From Aestuariibius violaceus (GTDB lineage Bacteria; Pseudomonadota; Alphaproteobacteria; Rhodobacterales; Rhodobacteraceae), in NCBI RefSeq assembly GCF_040779325.2, contig NZ_JBFONT020000001.1, positions 1,054,001 through 1,118,000 of the forward strand: 64,000 nt of DNA. The letters run 5' to 3'. Position numbers and translations under genes: made by a program. Shown here in pieces: positions 52,866 through 61,337 of this stretch (position 1 is its first letter; each line of letters opens with the position of its first letter). A model generated the notes under the pieces. The model saw only the letters and a program-made list of their open reading frames with translations. It did not search any database and was not told the origin of the DNA.

Positions 52866-53915
52866 ATGACGCCGTCTGTCCGAACCCTCCTGCGCCTTCT
52901 CCCGATTGCGCTGACCTGCCTGGCGCTGGCCGCCGCGCTGAATGCCAACCCGTTCGCCCGGGCCTTCGTCGACCGAACGACCGATGATCTGGCCGCCGCC
53001 CTCGACCGGGCCACCCTGCGAACCGTTCGCGCCGGTGCGATCCCTGCGCGGCTGGAACAGGCCCTGGTGGACGGCGACACCGACCGCATCGCCCTCCTCC
53101 TCGACCTCGCCGGGACCCATGATGCGGTTTTGCCGCCCGACCTCCGCCAGCGGGCAGAGGCGGCGGTGATCCCGGAGGGCTGGACCGAAACCGCCCTCGA
53201 TTGCGGGGCCTGCATGGTCGATATCGCCAGCTGCGAACGCCTCTCGCACATCGCCGCCTGCGCCATCCCGTTCGAGCTGACGCCCGCGGGCGACGTCAAC
53301 GCCCTGCGCCGGGCCGGAATGGCCGCCGCGCAGGGAGAGCCCGTCGATGAGGTCGACGCAGCCCTTGCCGTTGTCGGCCTTGGCGCGACCGCCGCCGTTG
53401 CTATCTCCGGCGGGTCGAGCGCGACGGTCAAGGCTGGTGCCACGGGCCTCCGCCTCGCCCGCAGGGCAGGGGCGCTGACCCCCACCTTCGCGGCCACTCT
53501 CGCCGATGCGGGCCGGATCGGCCTCCGGGCCGACCGCATCCTGCCCTTCCTGCGGGGGGAGGCCGCGCTCGACACCGTCCTCGACACCGCGCGCCTGGCT
53601 CGCCTCCAGCGCCTCAGCGGCGACCTCGCGACCGTTGCCCGGCACACCTCGCTCGCCGACACGCTCGTCCTCCTGCGCCAAGTCGAAACGGCCGAGGATG
53701 CCGCCCGCCTCGCCCGTGTCGCCAATGCCGCCGGCCCCGCCACCCGCGGCCATTTCGAGCTTCTGGGAAGGTCCCGCGTCTTCCGCCTTGCCGTGCGCCT
53801 CTCGGACCTCGCCGCGACGACCCTGATCCTGGCCTACGCCGCAGCACTCCAGCTTCTGATCCTCGCGGCACAACTCACCGGAACGCGTCTCCTCAAGGCC
53901 GTCCTGCCCCGTTGA
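52866..53915 (+). CDS. Hypothetical membrane-associated protein
   Basis: A 349-residue protein I do not recognise. It has an N-terminal signal or helix (LLRLLPIALTCLALAAALNA), an alanine-rich helical body, and a Cys-rich stretch DCGACMVDIASCERLSHIAAC (about 113-133) with four cysteines. There is an alanine/glycine stretch with a possible helix (VVGLGATAAVAISGG) and two C-terminal helices (LAATTLILAYAAALQLLILAAQL). The repeats of ARLARLxR type in the middle suggest amphipathic helices. Codon use is normal for the window. It is followed 60 bases later by a universal stress protein. Confidence 0.7.
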   Translation: MTPSVRTLLRLLPIALTCLALAAALNANPFARAFVDRTTDDLAAALDRATLRTVRAGAIPARLEQALVDGDTDRIALLLDLAGTHDAVLPPDLRQRAEAAVIPEGWTETALDCGACMVDIASCERLSHIAACAIPFELTPAGDVNALRRAGMAAAQGEPVDEVDAALAVVGLGATAAVAISGGSSATVKAGATGLRLARRAGALTPTFAATLADAGRIGLRADRILPFLRGEAALDTVLDTARLARLQRLSGDLATVARHTSLADTLVLLRQVETAEDAARLARVANAAGPATRGHFELLGRSRVFRLAVRLSDLAATTLILAYAAALQLLILAAQLTGTRLLKAVLPR

Positions 53916-53975
53916 CGATTGCCAGCGGCCCCCGCGCCCGGCAGTATGGTCTTCCGAGGGGAAAGGGAGATCCCG

Positions 53976-54431
53976 ATGCGGAAGTTTCTGGTCATTCTCG
54001 ACGACAGCCGGGAATGCCTCAACGCGATGCGCTTCGCCGCCATGCGCGCCGCCAAGACCGGCGGCGGCGTCGCCGTCCTGTCGATCATCCCGCCCGAGGA
54101 ATTCAACCACTGGATCGGCGTGGGCGAGATCATGCGCGAAGAAGCCCGCGAACGCATCCACGCCCATTTCGAGGTCTTCGCGAAGTGGATGCGCGACAAG
54201 CAGGGCGTCGACCCCGAGCTTGTGATCCGTGAGGGCGAGGCGGTGCCGGAACTCATGGCGCTCCTGAGGGAAGATACCGATATCGGCATCCTCGTCCTCG
54301 GCGCAGGCACCGACAAGAACGGCCCCGGCCCGCTCGTCACCCAACTCTCGCGCAGCTCCGGCAGCCTGCCGATCCCCATCACCATCGTTCCAGGCGACAT
54401 GTCCAAGGACCGGCTTCAGGCCATCACCTAG
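53976..54431 (+). CDS. Universal stress protein
   Basis: A 151-residue single UspA domain. The N-terminal beta strand KFLVILDDSRECLNAMRFAAMRAAKTGG contains the first conserved Asp (about residue 8). The C-terminal ILVLGAGTDKNGPGPLVTQLSRSSGSLPIPITIVPG resembles the Gly-rich nucleotide loop GxxGxGx, though its spacing differs from the ATP-binding consensus G2xG9xG(S/T). Its role is stress tolerance or signalling, not definable here. AAAGGGAGA precedes the ATG; an in-frame ATG 57 bases upstream lacks such a site. Confidence 0.87.
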   Translation: MRKFLVILDDSRECLNAMRFAAMRAAKTGGGVAVLSIIPPEEFNHWIGVGEIMREEARERIHAHFEVFAKWMRDKQGVDPELVIREGEAVPELMALLREDTDIGILVLGAGTDKNGPGPLVTQLSRSSGSLPIPITIVPGDMSKDRLQAIT

Positions 54432-54485
54432 GGTCCTGACCCTAGCCCCATGGACCCGGCCGCCCGAACCGCCTAATCCTGTGCC

Positions 54486-55676
54486 ATGCTCGACGGAAAG
54501 CGCATCCTGCTCATCATCGGCGGCGGCATCGCGGCCTACAAATCGCTCGACCTGATCCGCCAGCTCTCCAAGGCAGGCGCGCGGGTAACGCCCGTTCTGA
54601 CCAGGGGCGGCGCGCAGTTCGTGACGCCCCTCAGCGTCTCGGCGCTGGCCGGGTCGAAGGTCTATACCGACCTCTTCGACCTCACCGACGAGGCCGAGAT
54701 GGGCCATATCGAGTTCTCCCGTGCCGCCGACCTCGTCGTGGTCGCCCCTGCCACGGCCGACCTGATGGCCAAGATGGCCCACGGCCACGCCGACGAGCTC
54801 GCCTCGACCCTGCTCATGGCGACCGACAAGCGCGTCCTGATCGCGCCCGCCATGAACGTCCGCATGTGGGAACACGCGGCCACCCAGCGCAACCTCGCCA
54901 CGCTCCGCTCCGACGGCATCCTCATCGCCGGCCCAAACGAGGGCAACATGGCCTGCGGCGAATACGGCCCCGGCCGGATGTCGGAACCGCACGAGATCCT
55001 GGGCGCTATCGAAGCAGCCCTCACCGACGGCCCCCTCAAGGGCCGCCACATCCTCATCACCTCCGGCCCGACCCACGAGCCCATCGACCCCGTCCGCTAC
55101 ATCGCCAACCGCTCCTCCGGCCAGCAGGGGGCGGCCATCGCCGAGGCGCTGGCGGGGCAGGGCGCTCAGATCACCTTCATCACCGGCCCCGCCACGGCCC
55201 CCCGCCCGAAAGGCGTCAACGTCATCGAGGTCGAAACCGCCGCCCAGATGCTCGCCGCCACCGAAGCAGCGCTGCCCGCCGACGCCGCCATCTTCGCTGC
55301 CGCCGTTGCCGATTATCGCGTCGAAGAAGCCTCGGCCCAGAAAATCAAGAAATCAGGCGCAGAGGCCCCCGAAATCCGCCTCACGCAAAATCCGGACATC
55401 CTAAAAACGATCTCCAACCACGCCCAACGCCCCAAACTCGTCATCGGCTTCGCGGCCGAAACCAACGACGTCCAAGCCCATGCCAAGACCAAGCTCGACA
55501 AGAAAGGCTGCGACTGGATCCTCGCCAACGACGTCTCGCCCTCGACTGGCATCATGGGCGGCGCCGAGAACCAGATCACCCGCATTACCCGGGACGGCAC
55601 CGACCCCTGGCCCCGCATGACCAAGCGCCAGACGGCCCAGCGCATCGCCACGCTGGTGGCCGAAGCGCTCGCCTGA
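54486..55676 (+). CDS. coaBC: Bifunctional phosphopantothenoylcysteine decarboxylase / phosphopantothenate-cysteine ligase
   Basis: A 396-residue two-domain coenzyme A enzyme. The flavoprotein decarboxylase half has ILLIIGGGIAAYKSLDLIRQL, MGHIEFSRAADLVVVAPATADLMAKMAHGHADEL, LIAPAMNVRMWEH and MACGEYGPGRMSEP (the substrate clamp). The ligase half has ILITSGPTHEPIDPVRYIANRSSGQQGAAIAEAL, LVIGFAAETND and KKGCDWILANDVS. It makes 4'-phosphopantetheine from phosphopantothenate, CTP and cysteine. dut follows 16 bases later, the classic coaBC-dut pairing. Confidence 0.96.
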   Translation: MLDGKRILLIIGGGIAAYKSLDLIRQLSKAGARVTPVLTRGGAQFVTPLSVSALAGSKVYTDLFDLTDEAEMGHIEFSRAADLVVVAPATADLMAKMAHGHADELASTLLMATDKRVLIAPAMNVRMWEHAATQRNLATLRSDGILIAGPNEGNMACGEYGPGRMSEPHEILGAIEAALTDGPLKGRHILITSGPTHEPIDPVRYIANRSSGQQGAAIAEALAGQGAQITFITGPATAPRPKGVNVIEVETAAQMLAATEAALPADAAIFAAAVADYRVEEASAQKIKKSGAEAPEIRLTQNPDILKTISNHAQRPKLVIGFAAETNDVQAHAKTKLDKKGCDWILANDVSPSTGIMGGAENQITRITRDGTDPWPRMTKRQTAQRIATLVAEALA

Positions 55677-55692
55677 CCCTACCTTGCCCCCC

Positions 55693-56157
55693 ATGATCGA
55701 GATCGCAACCGCCTGGACCGAGGATGCCGACCGCACCATCCCGCTCCCCGCCTACGCCACCGCAGGCGCAGCCGGTGCCGACCTGCGCGCCAACCTGCCG
55801 CCCGCCTCGCGAGACACCGGGATCACCCTCGACCCCGGTGAACGGGCGCTGATCCCCACCGGTCTCCGCCTCGCCATCCCCGAAGGATACGAGGTTCAGA
55901 TCCGCCCCCGCTCCGGCCTCGCCCTGCGCCACGGGATCACGCTGCCGAACAGCCCCGGCACCATCGACAGCGACTATCGCGGCCCCCTGGGCGTCATCCT
56001 GATGAACCAGGGCTCCCACAGCTTCACCATCGACCACGGCGCCCGCATCGCCCAGATGGTCGCGGCCCCCGTTCTGACCGCCGCCTACAGGATCGCCGAC
56101 AATCTGGACGACACCGACCGTGGGGCAGGGGGCTTCGGCTCCACCGGCACCGCATGA
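55693..56157 (+). CDS. dut: dUTP diphosphatase (dUTPase)
   Basis: A 154-residue trimeric dUTPase with all five motifs: AGAAGADLRAN (I), QIRPRSGLALRHGI (II), NSPGTIDSDYRGPLGVILMN (III), GARIAQMV (IV) and RGAGGFGSTG (V, the C-terminal arm that closes the active site). It hydrolyses dUTP to dUMP, keeping uracil out of DNA. The stop overlaps the next gene by four bases (ATGA). The ATG (MIEIATAW) was preferred over an in-frame TTG three codons earlier. Confidence 0.96.
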   Translation: MIEIATAWTEDADRTIPLPAYATAGAAGADLRANLPPASRDTGITLDPGERALIPTGLRLAIPEGYEVQIRPRSGLALRHGITLPNSPGTIDSDYRGPLGVILMNQGSHSFTIDHGARIAQMVAAPVLTAAYRIADNLDDTDRGAGGFGSTGTA

Positions 56158-57215
56158 TCGTCGTCTTCCTCATGGCCGCCGTCATCTGGGGCATCGGCGC
56201 CGCGATGGGCACGCCGAAACAGGCCCGCTGGACGATGCTCGGCCTGCTCATCGTCGCCGTCCTCGCGATCCAGATCGCCCTGCCCGAAGGCCATCCCCTC
56301 CGCCAGGCCACCGGCAGCTCGCCCGCGCTCTGGCTGCTGCTGCTCGCCTTTGGCGGGCTCGTCTATCTCTACCGCCAGCTTCTCGGAAATCTCCGCGCCC
56401 GCGCCAACCAGACAGAAACCCTGCCCGACCCCCGCGCGCCCGCGCCGATCCCCCAAGGCCCGCTGACCGAGATCGAGCTCAACCGCTACGCCCGCCACAT
56501 CGCTTTGCGTGAAATCGGCGGCCCCGGCCAGGTCGCGATCAAACGGGCCAGCGTCCTGGTGATCGGCGCCGGAGGCCTCGGCTCCCCCGCGCTGCAATAT
56601 CTCGCCTCCGCGGGGATCGGCACGATCGGTGTGATCGACGGCGACATCGTGGAAAGCTCCAACCTCCAGCGCCAGACGATCCACCGCGACGCCGCCATCG
56701 GCAAAGCCAAGGTCTTCTCCGCCGCCGACACGCTCACCGCGCAGAACCCCTTCATCACCGTCAAACCCTACAATCGCGCCTTCACCGAAGAGATCGCGGA
56801 TGACCTCGTGGCCGAGTACGACCTGATCCTCGAAGGCACCGATGACTTCGCCACCCGCGAGGTCGCCAATGCCGCCGCCGTGGTCGCCGGAAAGCCCCTG
56901 ATCAGCGCCGCCCTCACCCAGTGGGAGGGTCAGATCAGCGTCTACGATCCCGCGAACGGCGCGCCCTGCTACACCTGTCTCTTCCCCGACCGCCCCGACC
57001 CGACGCTGGTGCCGACCTGCGCCGAGGCGGGCGTCCTCGGCCCCCTTCCCGGCGTTCTCGGCGCGATGATGGCCGTCGAGGCGGTGAAGCTCCTCACCGA
57101 TGCCGGCCAGACCCTCAGGGGAGAAATGCTGATCTACGACGCCCTCTGGGGCGAAACCCGCCGCATCAAGGTCAAGCGCCGCCCCGACTGCCCGGTCTGC
57201 GGACCGGTCGGCTGA
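56154..57215 (+). CDS. MoeB/ThiF/HesA-family adenylyltransferase with N-terminal membrane segments
   Basis: A 353-residue E1-like enzyme. About 80 N-terminal residues carry three hydrophobic stretches (VVFLMAAVIWGIGAAMG, MLGLLIVAVLAIQIAL, ALWLLLLAFGGLVYLYRQ). The catalytic part begins LTEIELNRYARHIALREIGGPGQ, then VIGAGGLGSPALQYLASAGIG (nucleotide loop), DGDIVESSNLQRQTIHR, and zinc Cys pairs in PCYTCLFPD and CPVCGPVG. MoeB adenylates the C-terminus of MoaD for molybdopterin synthesis; ThiF-like activity on ThiS is the alternative. The membrane anchor is unusual for the family at large. Confidence 0.87.
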   Translation: MIVVFLMAAVIWGIGAAMGTPKQARWTMLGLLIVAVLAIQIALPEGHPLRQATGSSPALWLLLLAFGGLVYLYRQLLGNLRARANQTETLPDPRAPAPIPQGPLTEIELNRYARHIALREIGGPGQVAIKRASVLVIGAGGLGSPALQYLASAGIGTIGVIDGDIVESSNLQRQTIHRDAAIGKAKVFSAADTLTAQNPFITVKPYNRAFTEEIADDLVAEYDLILEGTDDFATREVANAAAVVAGKPLISAALTQWEGQISVYDPANGAPCYTCLFPDRPDPTLVPTCAEAGVLGPLPGVLGAMMAVEAVKLLTDAGQTLRGEMLIYDALWGETRRIKVKRRPDCPVCGPVG

Positions 57216-57216
57216 C

Positions 57217-57804
57217 CTACAGCGCCCGGATCTCCCCCCGCGCCGCCTCCGGCAGGGCGTCCAGCATCTCCAGCACGCTCTGCCCCGTCAGAGGATGCCG
57301 CCAGTCCGGCGCCACCTCCGCCAGAGGCACCAGCACGAAGGCCCGCTCCGCCATTCGGGGATGCGGCAGCACCAACCCGTCCGGAGCAACCTTCGCCTGC
57401 TCCTCCACCGGCAGGTCGCGCCAGCGGCTCTGCGTCTCCGCATCCGGGCAGACCAGATCGCCCAAAGCGATCAGGTCGAGGTCCAGCACCCGCGCCTCCC
57501 ACCGGGCCCGCCGCGTCCGGCCCTGCGCCGCCTCGATGCCGTGCAACGCCGCCAGAACGTCGCCCGCCGCCAGCCCCGTCTCGCACCGCACAGCCGCGTT
57601 CACATAGTCCGGCCCCGCCCCCGGCGGCCAACACGGGGTTGTGAAAAGGCGGCTTTCCCCTACGACAACTCCGACCACCCGCCCGATCTCAGCAACCGCA
57701 TTTTGAACGATTTTTTCCGGCCCCGCCTCGCCCACCGGCAAATTCGACCCTAGGCAGATCAAGGCCGACTGACGGCGGGTCGCTGTATCGCGGGCTTGCG
57801 TCAT
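57217..57804 (-). CDS. folK: 6-hydroxymethyl-7,8-dihydropterin pyrophosphokinase FolK
   Basis: A 195-residue HPPK. It has ALICLGSNLPVGEAGPEKIVQNAV (the N-terminal GSN loop), NAAVRCETGLAAGDVLAALHGIE, the ATP/Mg motif RARWEARVLDLDLIALGD (DLD; about 104-121), and LPHPRMAERAFVLVPLAEVAPDW. It transfers pyrophosphate from ATP to the pterin in folate synthesis. The start MTQARDT fits the family length; an upstream in-frame start would overlap the divergent NYN gene leader. Confidence 0.94.
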   Translation of the reverse strand: MTQARDTATRRQSALICLGSNLPVGEAGPEKIVQNAVAEIGRVVGVVVGESRLFTTPCWPPGAGPDYVNAAVRCETGLAAGDVLAALHGIEAAQGRTRRARWEARVLDLDLIALGDLVCPDAETQSRWRDLPVEEQAKVAPDGLVLPHPRMAERAFVLVPLAEVAPDWRHPLTGQSVLEMLDALPEAARGEIRAL

Positions 57805-57895
57805 GAATCCGTTTCCTCCACAAACCCAAACGGGCATCGCACTTTCATTGTCAACCACCACCACTCAGGCGGTGCCCGGTGAGAGGATATTTCAG

Positions 57896-58486
57896 ATGTT
57901 TTATCGGGACGAGCGCTTGGCGCTCTTCATCGATGGTTCGAACCTTTATGCGGCAGCCAAGGCCCTCGGGTTCGATATCGATTACAAACTGCTCCGTCAG
58001 GAATTCATGCGCCGGGGAAAGCTGCTGCGGGCTTTCTACTACACCGCGCTTCTGGAAAATGACGAGTACTCGCCGATCCGGCCCCTGGTCGACTGGCTGC
58101 ACTACAACGGCTTCACCATGGTGACGAAACCGGCCAAGGAATACACCGACAGCCAGGGCCGGCGTAAGGTCAAGGGCAACATGGATATCGAACTGACGGT
58201 CGATGCCATGGAACTGGCCCCCCACGTGGATCACATCGTGCTCTTCTCGGGCGATGGCGATTTCCGGCCTCTGGTCGAGTCGCTGCAGCGCAAGGGCGTT
58301 CGGGTCTCGGTCGTCTCGACCATCCGCTCCCAGCCGCCCATGATCGCCGACGATCTGCGCCGCCAGGCCGACAACTTCATCGAACTCGACGAACTGCGCG
58401 AGGTCGTCGGCCGCCCGCCCCGCGAACCGCGCGAACCGCGGCCAGAGCCATCACCGCAGGCCGAAGCCACCGCAGACAGCGATTGA
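57896..58486 (+). CDS. NYN domain (LabA/DUF88 family) protein
   Basis: A 196-residue protein with a PIN-like NYN nuclease domain. Acidic active-site residues appear in RLALFIDGSNLYAAAKALG (about 7-25), GNMDIELTVDAMELAPHVDHIVLFSGDGDFRPLVESLQRKG. It is probably an RNase acting on stable RNA or in RNA quality control. The C-terminus is a Pro/Arg/Glu-rich tail. GAGAGGA precedes the ATG. It is divergent from folK, the usual arrangement in Rhodobacteraceae. Confidence 0.9.
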   Translation: MFYRDERLALFIDGSNLYAAAKALGFDIDYKLLRQEFMRRGKLLRAFYYTALLENDEYSPIRPLVDWLHYNGFTMVTKPAKEYTDSQGRRKVKGNMDIELTVDAMELAPHVDHIVLFSGDGDFRPLVESLQRKGVRVSVVSTIRSQPPMIADDLRRQADNFIELDELREVVGRPPREPREPRPEPSPQAEATADSD

Positions 58487-58527
58487 CCGCCACGGAACCG
58501 GCCCCCATCCCAGCGCCTTGAGCCCGG

Positions 58528-58971
58528 ATGGGGGAGATCGCCGCACTTGCAGGTCTGTTCGCCGCCGCCTTCGGCGCGGCGACGATCCTGCCCTTCCAGT
58601 CCGAGATCGTCTTCGCCGCGATGCAGATCGACGGTCGCATCGCGCTTTGGCTGATCCTGCTCGTCGCCTCGGTCGGCAATATCCTCGGCTCGGTCGTGAA
58701 CTATGTCATGGGCGCGGGGATCGAACGCTTTCGCGGCTCGCGCTGGTTTCCCGTCAGCGACCGGCAGCTGCAGCGCGCCCAGGACTGGTACGCGCGCTGG
58801 GGCGTCTGGACGCTGCTGCTGTCCTGGGCCCCCTTCGGCGACGGCTTCACCGTGGTCGCGGGCATCATGCGCACGCGCCTCTGGGTCTTCCTGCTGCTGG
58901 TCAGCATCGCCAAGACCGGCCGCTACGCCGCGCTCGCCTGGCTGACCGCCCAGACCGGCCTCGCCGCCTAG
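58528..58971 (+). CDS. YqaA/DedA-like inner membrane protein
   Basis: A 147-residue membrane protein with four or five helices. Features shared with YqaA proteins of the SNARE-associated/VTT superfamily are ATILPFQSEIVFAAM, LVASVGNILGSVVNYVMG with the NxxG bend, RFRGSRWFPVSDRQLQRAQDWYARWG, and LLLSWAPFGDGFTVVAGIMRT (a re-entrant loop with a Gly-Asp). Such proteins may move lipids or couple ions. It is followed four bases later by the convergent cyclotransferase stop. Confidence 0.87.
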   Translation: MGEIAALAGLFAAAFGAATILPFQSEIVFAAMQIDGRIALWLILLVASVGNILGSVVNYVMGAGIERFRGSRWFPVSDRQLQRAQDWYARWGVWTLLLSWAPFGDGFTVVAGIMRTRLWVFLLLVSIAKTGRYAALAWLTAQTGLAA

Positions 58972-58975
58972 CGGC

Positions 58976-59539
58976 TCACCTCGGCCCGATCACCGCGACC
59001 GGCTGCGCCGCCAGGCAGGTATCGACAAAGGCCCGCTCCCGCGCCTTCAGCGCCTGCGCCCGCGGATAGATCGGCGCCAGCCGGTCATCCAGCACCGCCG
59101 CCTCCCACCCGTCGGTCGTGTCGAAGAACCGCCGCGCGCCGTCCTCCCCGAAAACCCGCAGATACCCCTGCACGACCGTATCGAGATAGCTCAAAAGGAT
59201 CGGATGCCGCGTCCCGTCCAGCGCCCCGTCCTCCACGCTGTAAACCGAAACCGGCGCAGCCCCCGCCGCGATCCGGTCGGTCACGTCGTGGCGCCTATAG
59301 GCCCGCTCCCGCGCATCCAGCGCCGCCCAGTCCCGGCCCGGCACCGCCGCCGTCAGCCCCTCGATCGCTCCGTCCGGATCGGGATAGGCCGACAGATACG
59401 CCACCTCGCGGATCGCGGTCGACCGCCATTCCCGCCGCCAGCCGGGCAGTACAGCAGGCCGCGCATCCTCGTAAGCATGCGTCGCCGTGTTGACGAGAGA
59501 GCCGTAGCCGAAAACGCGCGGATGGGTGTCCAAGGTCAT
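58976..59539 (-). CDS. Gamma-glutamylcyclotransferase-like protein
   Basis: A 187-residue protein with the cyclotransferase start RVFGYGSLVNTATH (YGSL loop, about 9-22), GWRREWRSTA, and GLTAAVPGRDWAALDARERAY, where the catalytic Glu is expected (DARE/ERxY). It would cleave gamma-glutamyl peptides to 5-oxoproline, or act on glutathione. It shares the strand with the VWA protein upstream (9-bp gap). Family assignment is fair; substrate unknown. Confidence 0.85.
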   Translation of the reverse strand: MTLDTHPRVFGYGSLVNTATHAYEDARPAVLPGWRREWRSTAIREVAYLSAYPDPDGAIEGLTAAVPGRDWAALDARERAYRRHDVTDRIAAGAAPVSVYSVEDGALDGTRHPILLSYLDTVVQGYLRVFGEDGARRFFDTTDGWEAAVLDDRLAPIYPRAQALKARERAFVDTCLAAQPVAVIGPR

Positions 59540-59548
59540 GCGCGGCGA

Positions 59549-60271
59549 TCAGTTGAACCGGGTCGCACGACCGCGGCTGGCCTGCCCGAACAGAGGACAC
59601 CCCAGCGTCTGCTGCAGCGCCTCGACCAGCTCGTCGACCGTCTCGGTATGCACGTAAACCCCACCCGTCAGATCCGCGAGGCAGCTCGCCACGATCTCGG
59701 ACCGCGTGAAATCCGCCCCGTTCGAATGGGTCCAGCTGAAATGCCCGCCCCGCACCTTGAAGCCGATCACATGCACCGTCAGCGCCATCCCTTCCGTCCG
59801 CAACAGGCTCGCCAGTTCGCAGGGCGCGCCGCCGCAATTCTCGTTCCCGTCCGTCACCAGAACGACGACGCCGGGCTGGTTCTGATAATCCAGAACCTCC
59901 GCCGCCCCGAAGACCGACGCGGTCAGCGGCGTGTCCCCCGACGGCTCCAGCCGGTCCAGCGTGTCGAGGATGTCCAGCCCCGCATCGTCCCGCGGCGGAA
60001 AGACCACGTCGATGTTCCGGCACGCCCCCTGATCCCCCGGGCCATAGACCATCAGGCCGATCCGCCGGTGCGGCGCCACCTGCGGAATGGCCCGATGCAT
60101 GGCCCGCCGCGCTTCGGCGATCCGCGGTTCGTCCAGCAGGTTGAACCCCATCTCCGACATCGAGCCCGATCCATCGAAGACGATCATCGCATCCTCCGCG
60201 CAGCTGCCCGAGACGCCGGCCGGGGCCAGCGCAGCAAGAAACGCAGCAGTCGCGATGGCCGCGGGGCGCAT
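59549..60271 (-). CDS. Secreted von Willebrand factor A domain protein
   Basis: A 240-residue protein with a signal peptide (AIATAAFLAALAPAGVSG) and one VWA domain. The MIDAS is intact: DAMIVFDGSGSMSEMG (DxSxS, about 27-42), a Thr in SGDTPLTASV, and VVLVTDGNENCGG. Cysteines at SCAED, ACRN, CGGAPCE, ASCL and GCPLF suggest disulfides in the periplasm. A very strong AAGGAGG site precedes the ATG. No partner chaperone ATPase (MoxR) is nearby, so it is not part of a MoxR-VWA cluster. Confidence 0.88.
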   Translation of the reverse strand: MRPAAIATAAFLAALAPAGVSGSCAEDAMIVFDGSGSMSEMGFNLLDEPRIAEARRAMHRAIPQVAPHRRIGLMVYGPGDQGACRNIDVVFPPRDDAGLDILDTLDRLEPSGDTPLTASVFGAAEVLDYQNQPGVVVLVTDGNENCGGAPCELASLLRTEGMALTVHVIGFKVRGGHFSWTHSNGADFTRSEIVASCLADLTGGVYVHTETVDELVEALQQTLGCPLFGQASRGRATRFN

Positions 60272-60479
60272 CGGTGGGTCCTCCTTCGTCAAACAGGAGC
60301 ACAAGCCTGCCCGCCCGAGCCGAGCCTGTCCAGTAGGCCCAAAGTCGCCCGCGCCGGTCTCACGCGCGGATAGCGAGGTTTTGACCGACCTGCCCGAATT
60401 CGCGCCGCCTCTGGTCCCACGTCCCGGTGAAACACCGGTTGCGGGGCACATAAGTCCGGAATCAAGGCCCAACGGGCCG

Positions 60480-60619
60480 CCGGACGAGCGCCTGCCCGCC
60501 CCGACGGGCTGGTGCTTTGGTGTCGCAAGTCCTGAGCATCGAGGGAAGATGAACGCGGCACCATAAAAGCGCGCAGCCCAACCGTTGGCAGCGCCACCCC
60601 ACGGGCAGGCGCGCGTCCG
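60480..60619. repeat. Inverted-repeat element, copy A (about 140 bp)
   Basis: The 18-bp ends CGGACGAGCGCCTGCCCG (60481-60498) and CGGGCAGGCGCGCGTCCG (60602-60619) are complementary at 17 of 18 positions. An inner stem pairs GGGCTGGTGCT with AGCGCCACCCC. The centre has CACCATAAAAGCGC. The whole element aligns with copy B at 61745-61885 in the same orientation. The surrounding 60272-60772 gap (500 bp) holds no gene I can support, apart from the promoter side of the VWA gene and a small hairpin CCGGTG-aaa-CACCGG at 60424-60438. Confidence 0.75.
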
Positions 60620-60772
60620 ATTTCTGTTGCGCTCAGTGGCTGGCGCCCCTCCATGCGACACGGACAGACTTGTCCTCTGCTATAAATCCGTCTAGCTTCG
60701 ATTCCTGCGCTCAAACGTGCCGGGGCAATGCTCACCCGAGTTTTGCCAACTCCGCTGTTCATGGAGGCCCGA

Positions 60773-61210
60773 ATGGCACGACGGAATGAGTTGCAAGGTA
60801 TATGCGCTGATCTTCTTGATAGCTTCGTAAGCAGATACAATGATCTGGATGGTTATTGGGCGCTCGGAAAGTTCCAAAGCTTTCTTCAATCATCAACTGA
60901 CGAGCAACTGCGCTTTCCGTTGGTTGGGGAAGAAAACGAAGAAAGCCCGTTCCCTGAGACTGCAGAGTATTATCGGGGCGCTTTGCGTCGACATCTCAGA
61001 TCGAGAAAAATCTCCCTTAGCCGAGTTCAGAATGGAGCCATATTCGTTCGGGCAAACTCCCCGAAGGAATTGGTCTGCTCTATCGAAGTCACAACTGACC
61101 ACGGCAAGACGTTGAGTTCTCTAAGACGCGTCTTTGCTCGATCCCACGATCCGCATCGAGAGCTGCGATCATGCGGAAAGCACGGTCCTAAAAACCAGAA
61201 GGGTCAATAG
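60773..61210 (+). CDS. Hypothetical protein, AT-rich, in accessory patch
   Basis: A 145-residue soluble protein starting MARRNELQGICADLLDSFVS with a good GGAGG site six bases upstream. It has a helical N-terminal half (LDSFVSRYNDLDGYWALGKFQSFLQ), a middle GEENEESPFPETAEYYRGALRRHL, and a basic tail with two cysteines. I recognise no domain. Its DNA is clearly AT-richer by eye than the window and uses rarer codons (ATA, TTG, AGA), a sign of recent transfer. It lies between two inverted-repeat elements. No toxin or antitoxin motif is evident. Confidence 0.65.
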   Translation: MARRNELQGICADLLDSFVSRYNDLDGYWALGKFQSFLQSSTDEQLRFPLVGEENEESPFPETAEYYRGALRRHLRSRKISLSRVQNGAIFVRANSPKELVCSIEVTTDHGKTLSSLRRVFARSHDPHRELRSCGKHGPKNQKGQ

Positions 61211-61337
61211 CAGGGTGGCACGTCGATAGGTTCTGCAAGTTTGACTCCGGACTTACATCTCAAGCGCCAATTCCCGCCGCGCCGGCCCGCGGATCGCCGC
61301 TGACCCGGCTTGCGTCTCGCGTGCTAGGCCCCGCCTG

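Noticed and set aside
52851..55076. A 741-codon antisense open frame across the 52.9-55.1 kb genes
   Set aside because: It spans three separate plus-strand genes including coaBC and usp; the translated product is rich in Gly, Glu and Arg with no motif, as expected of a shadow frame.
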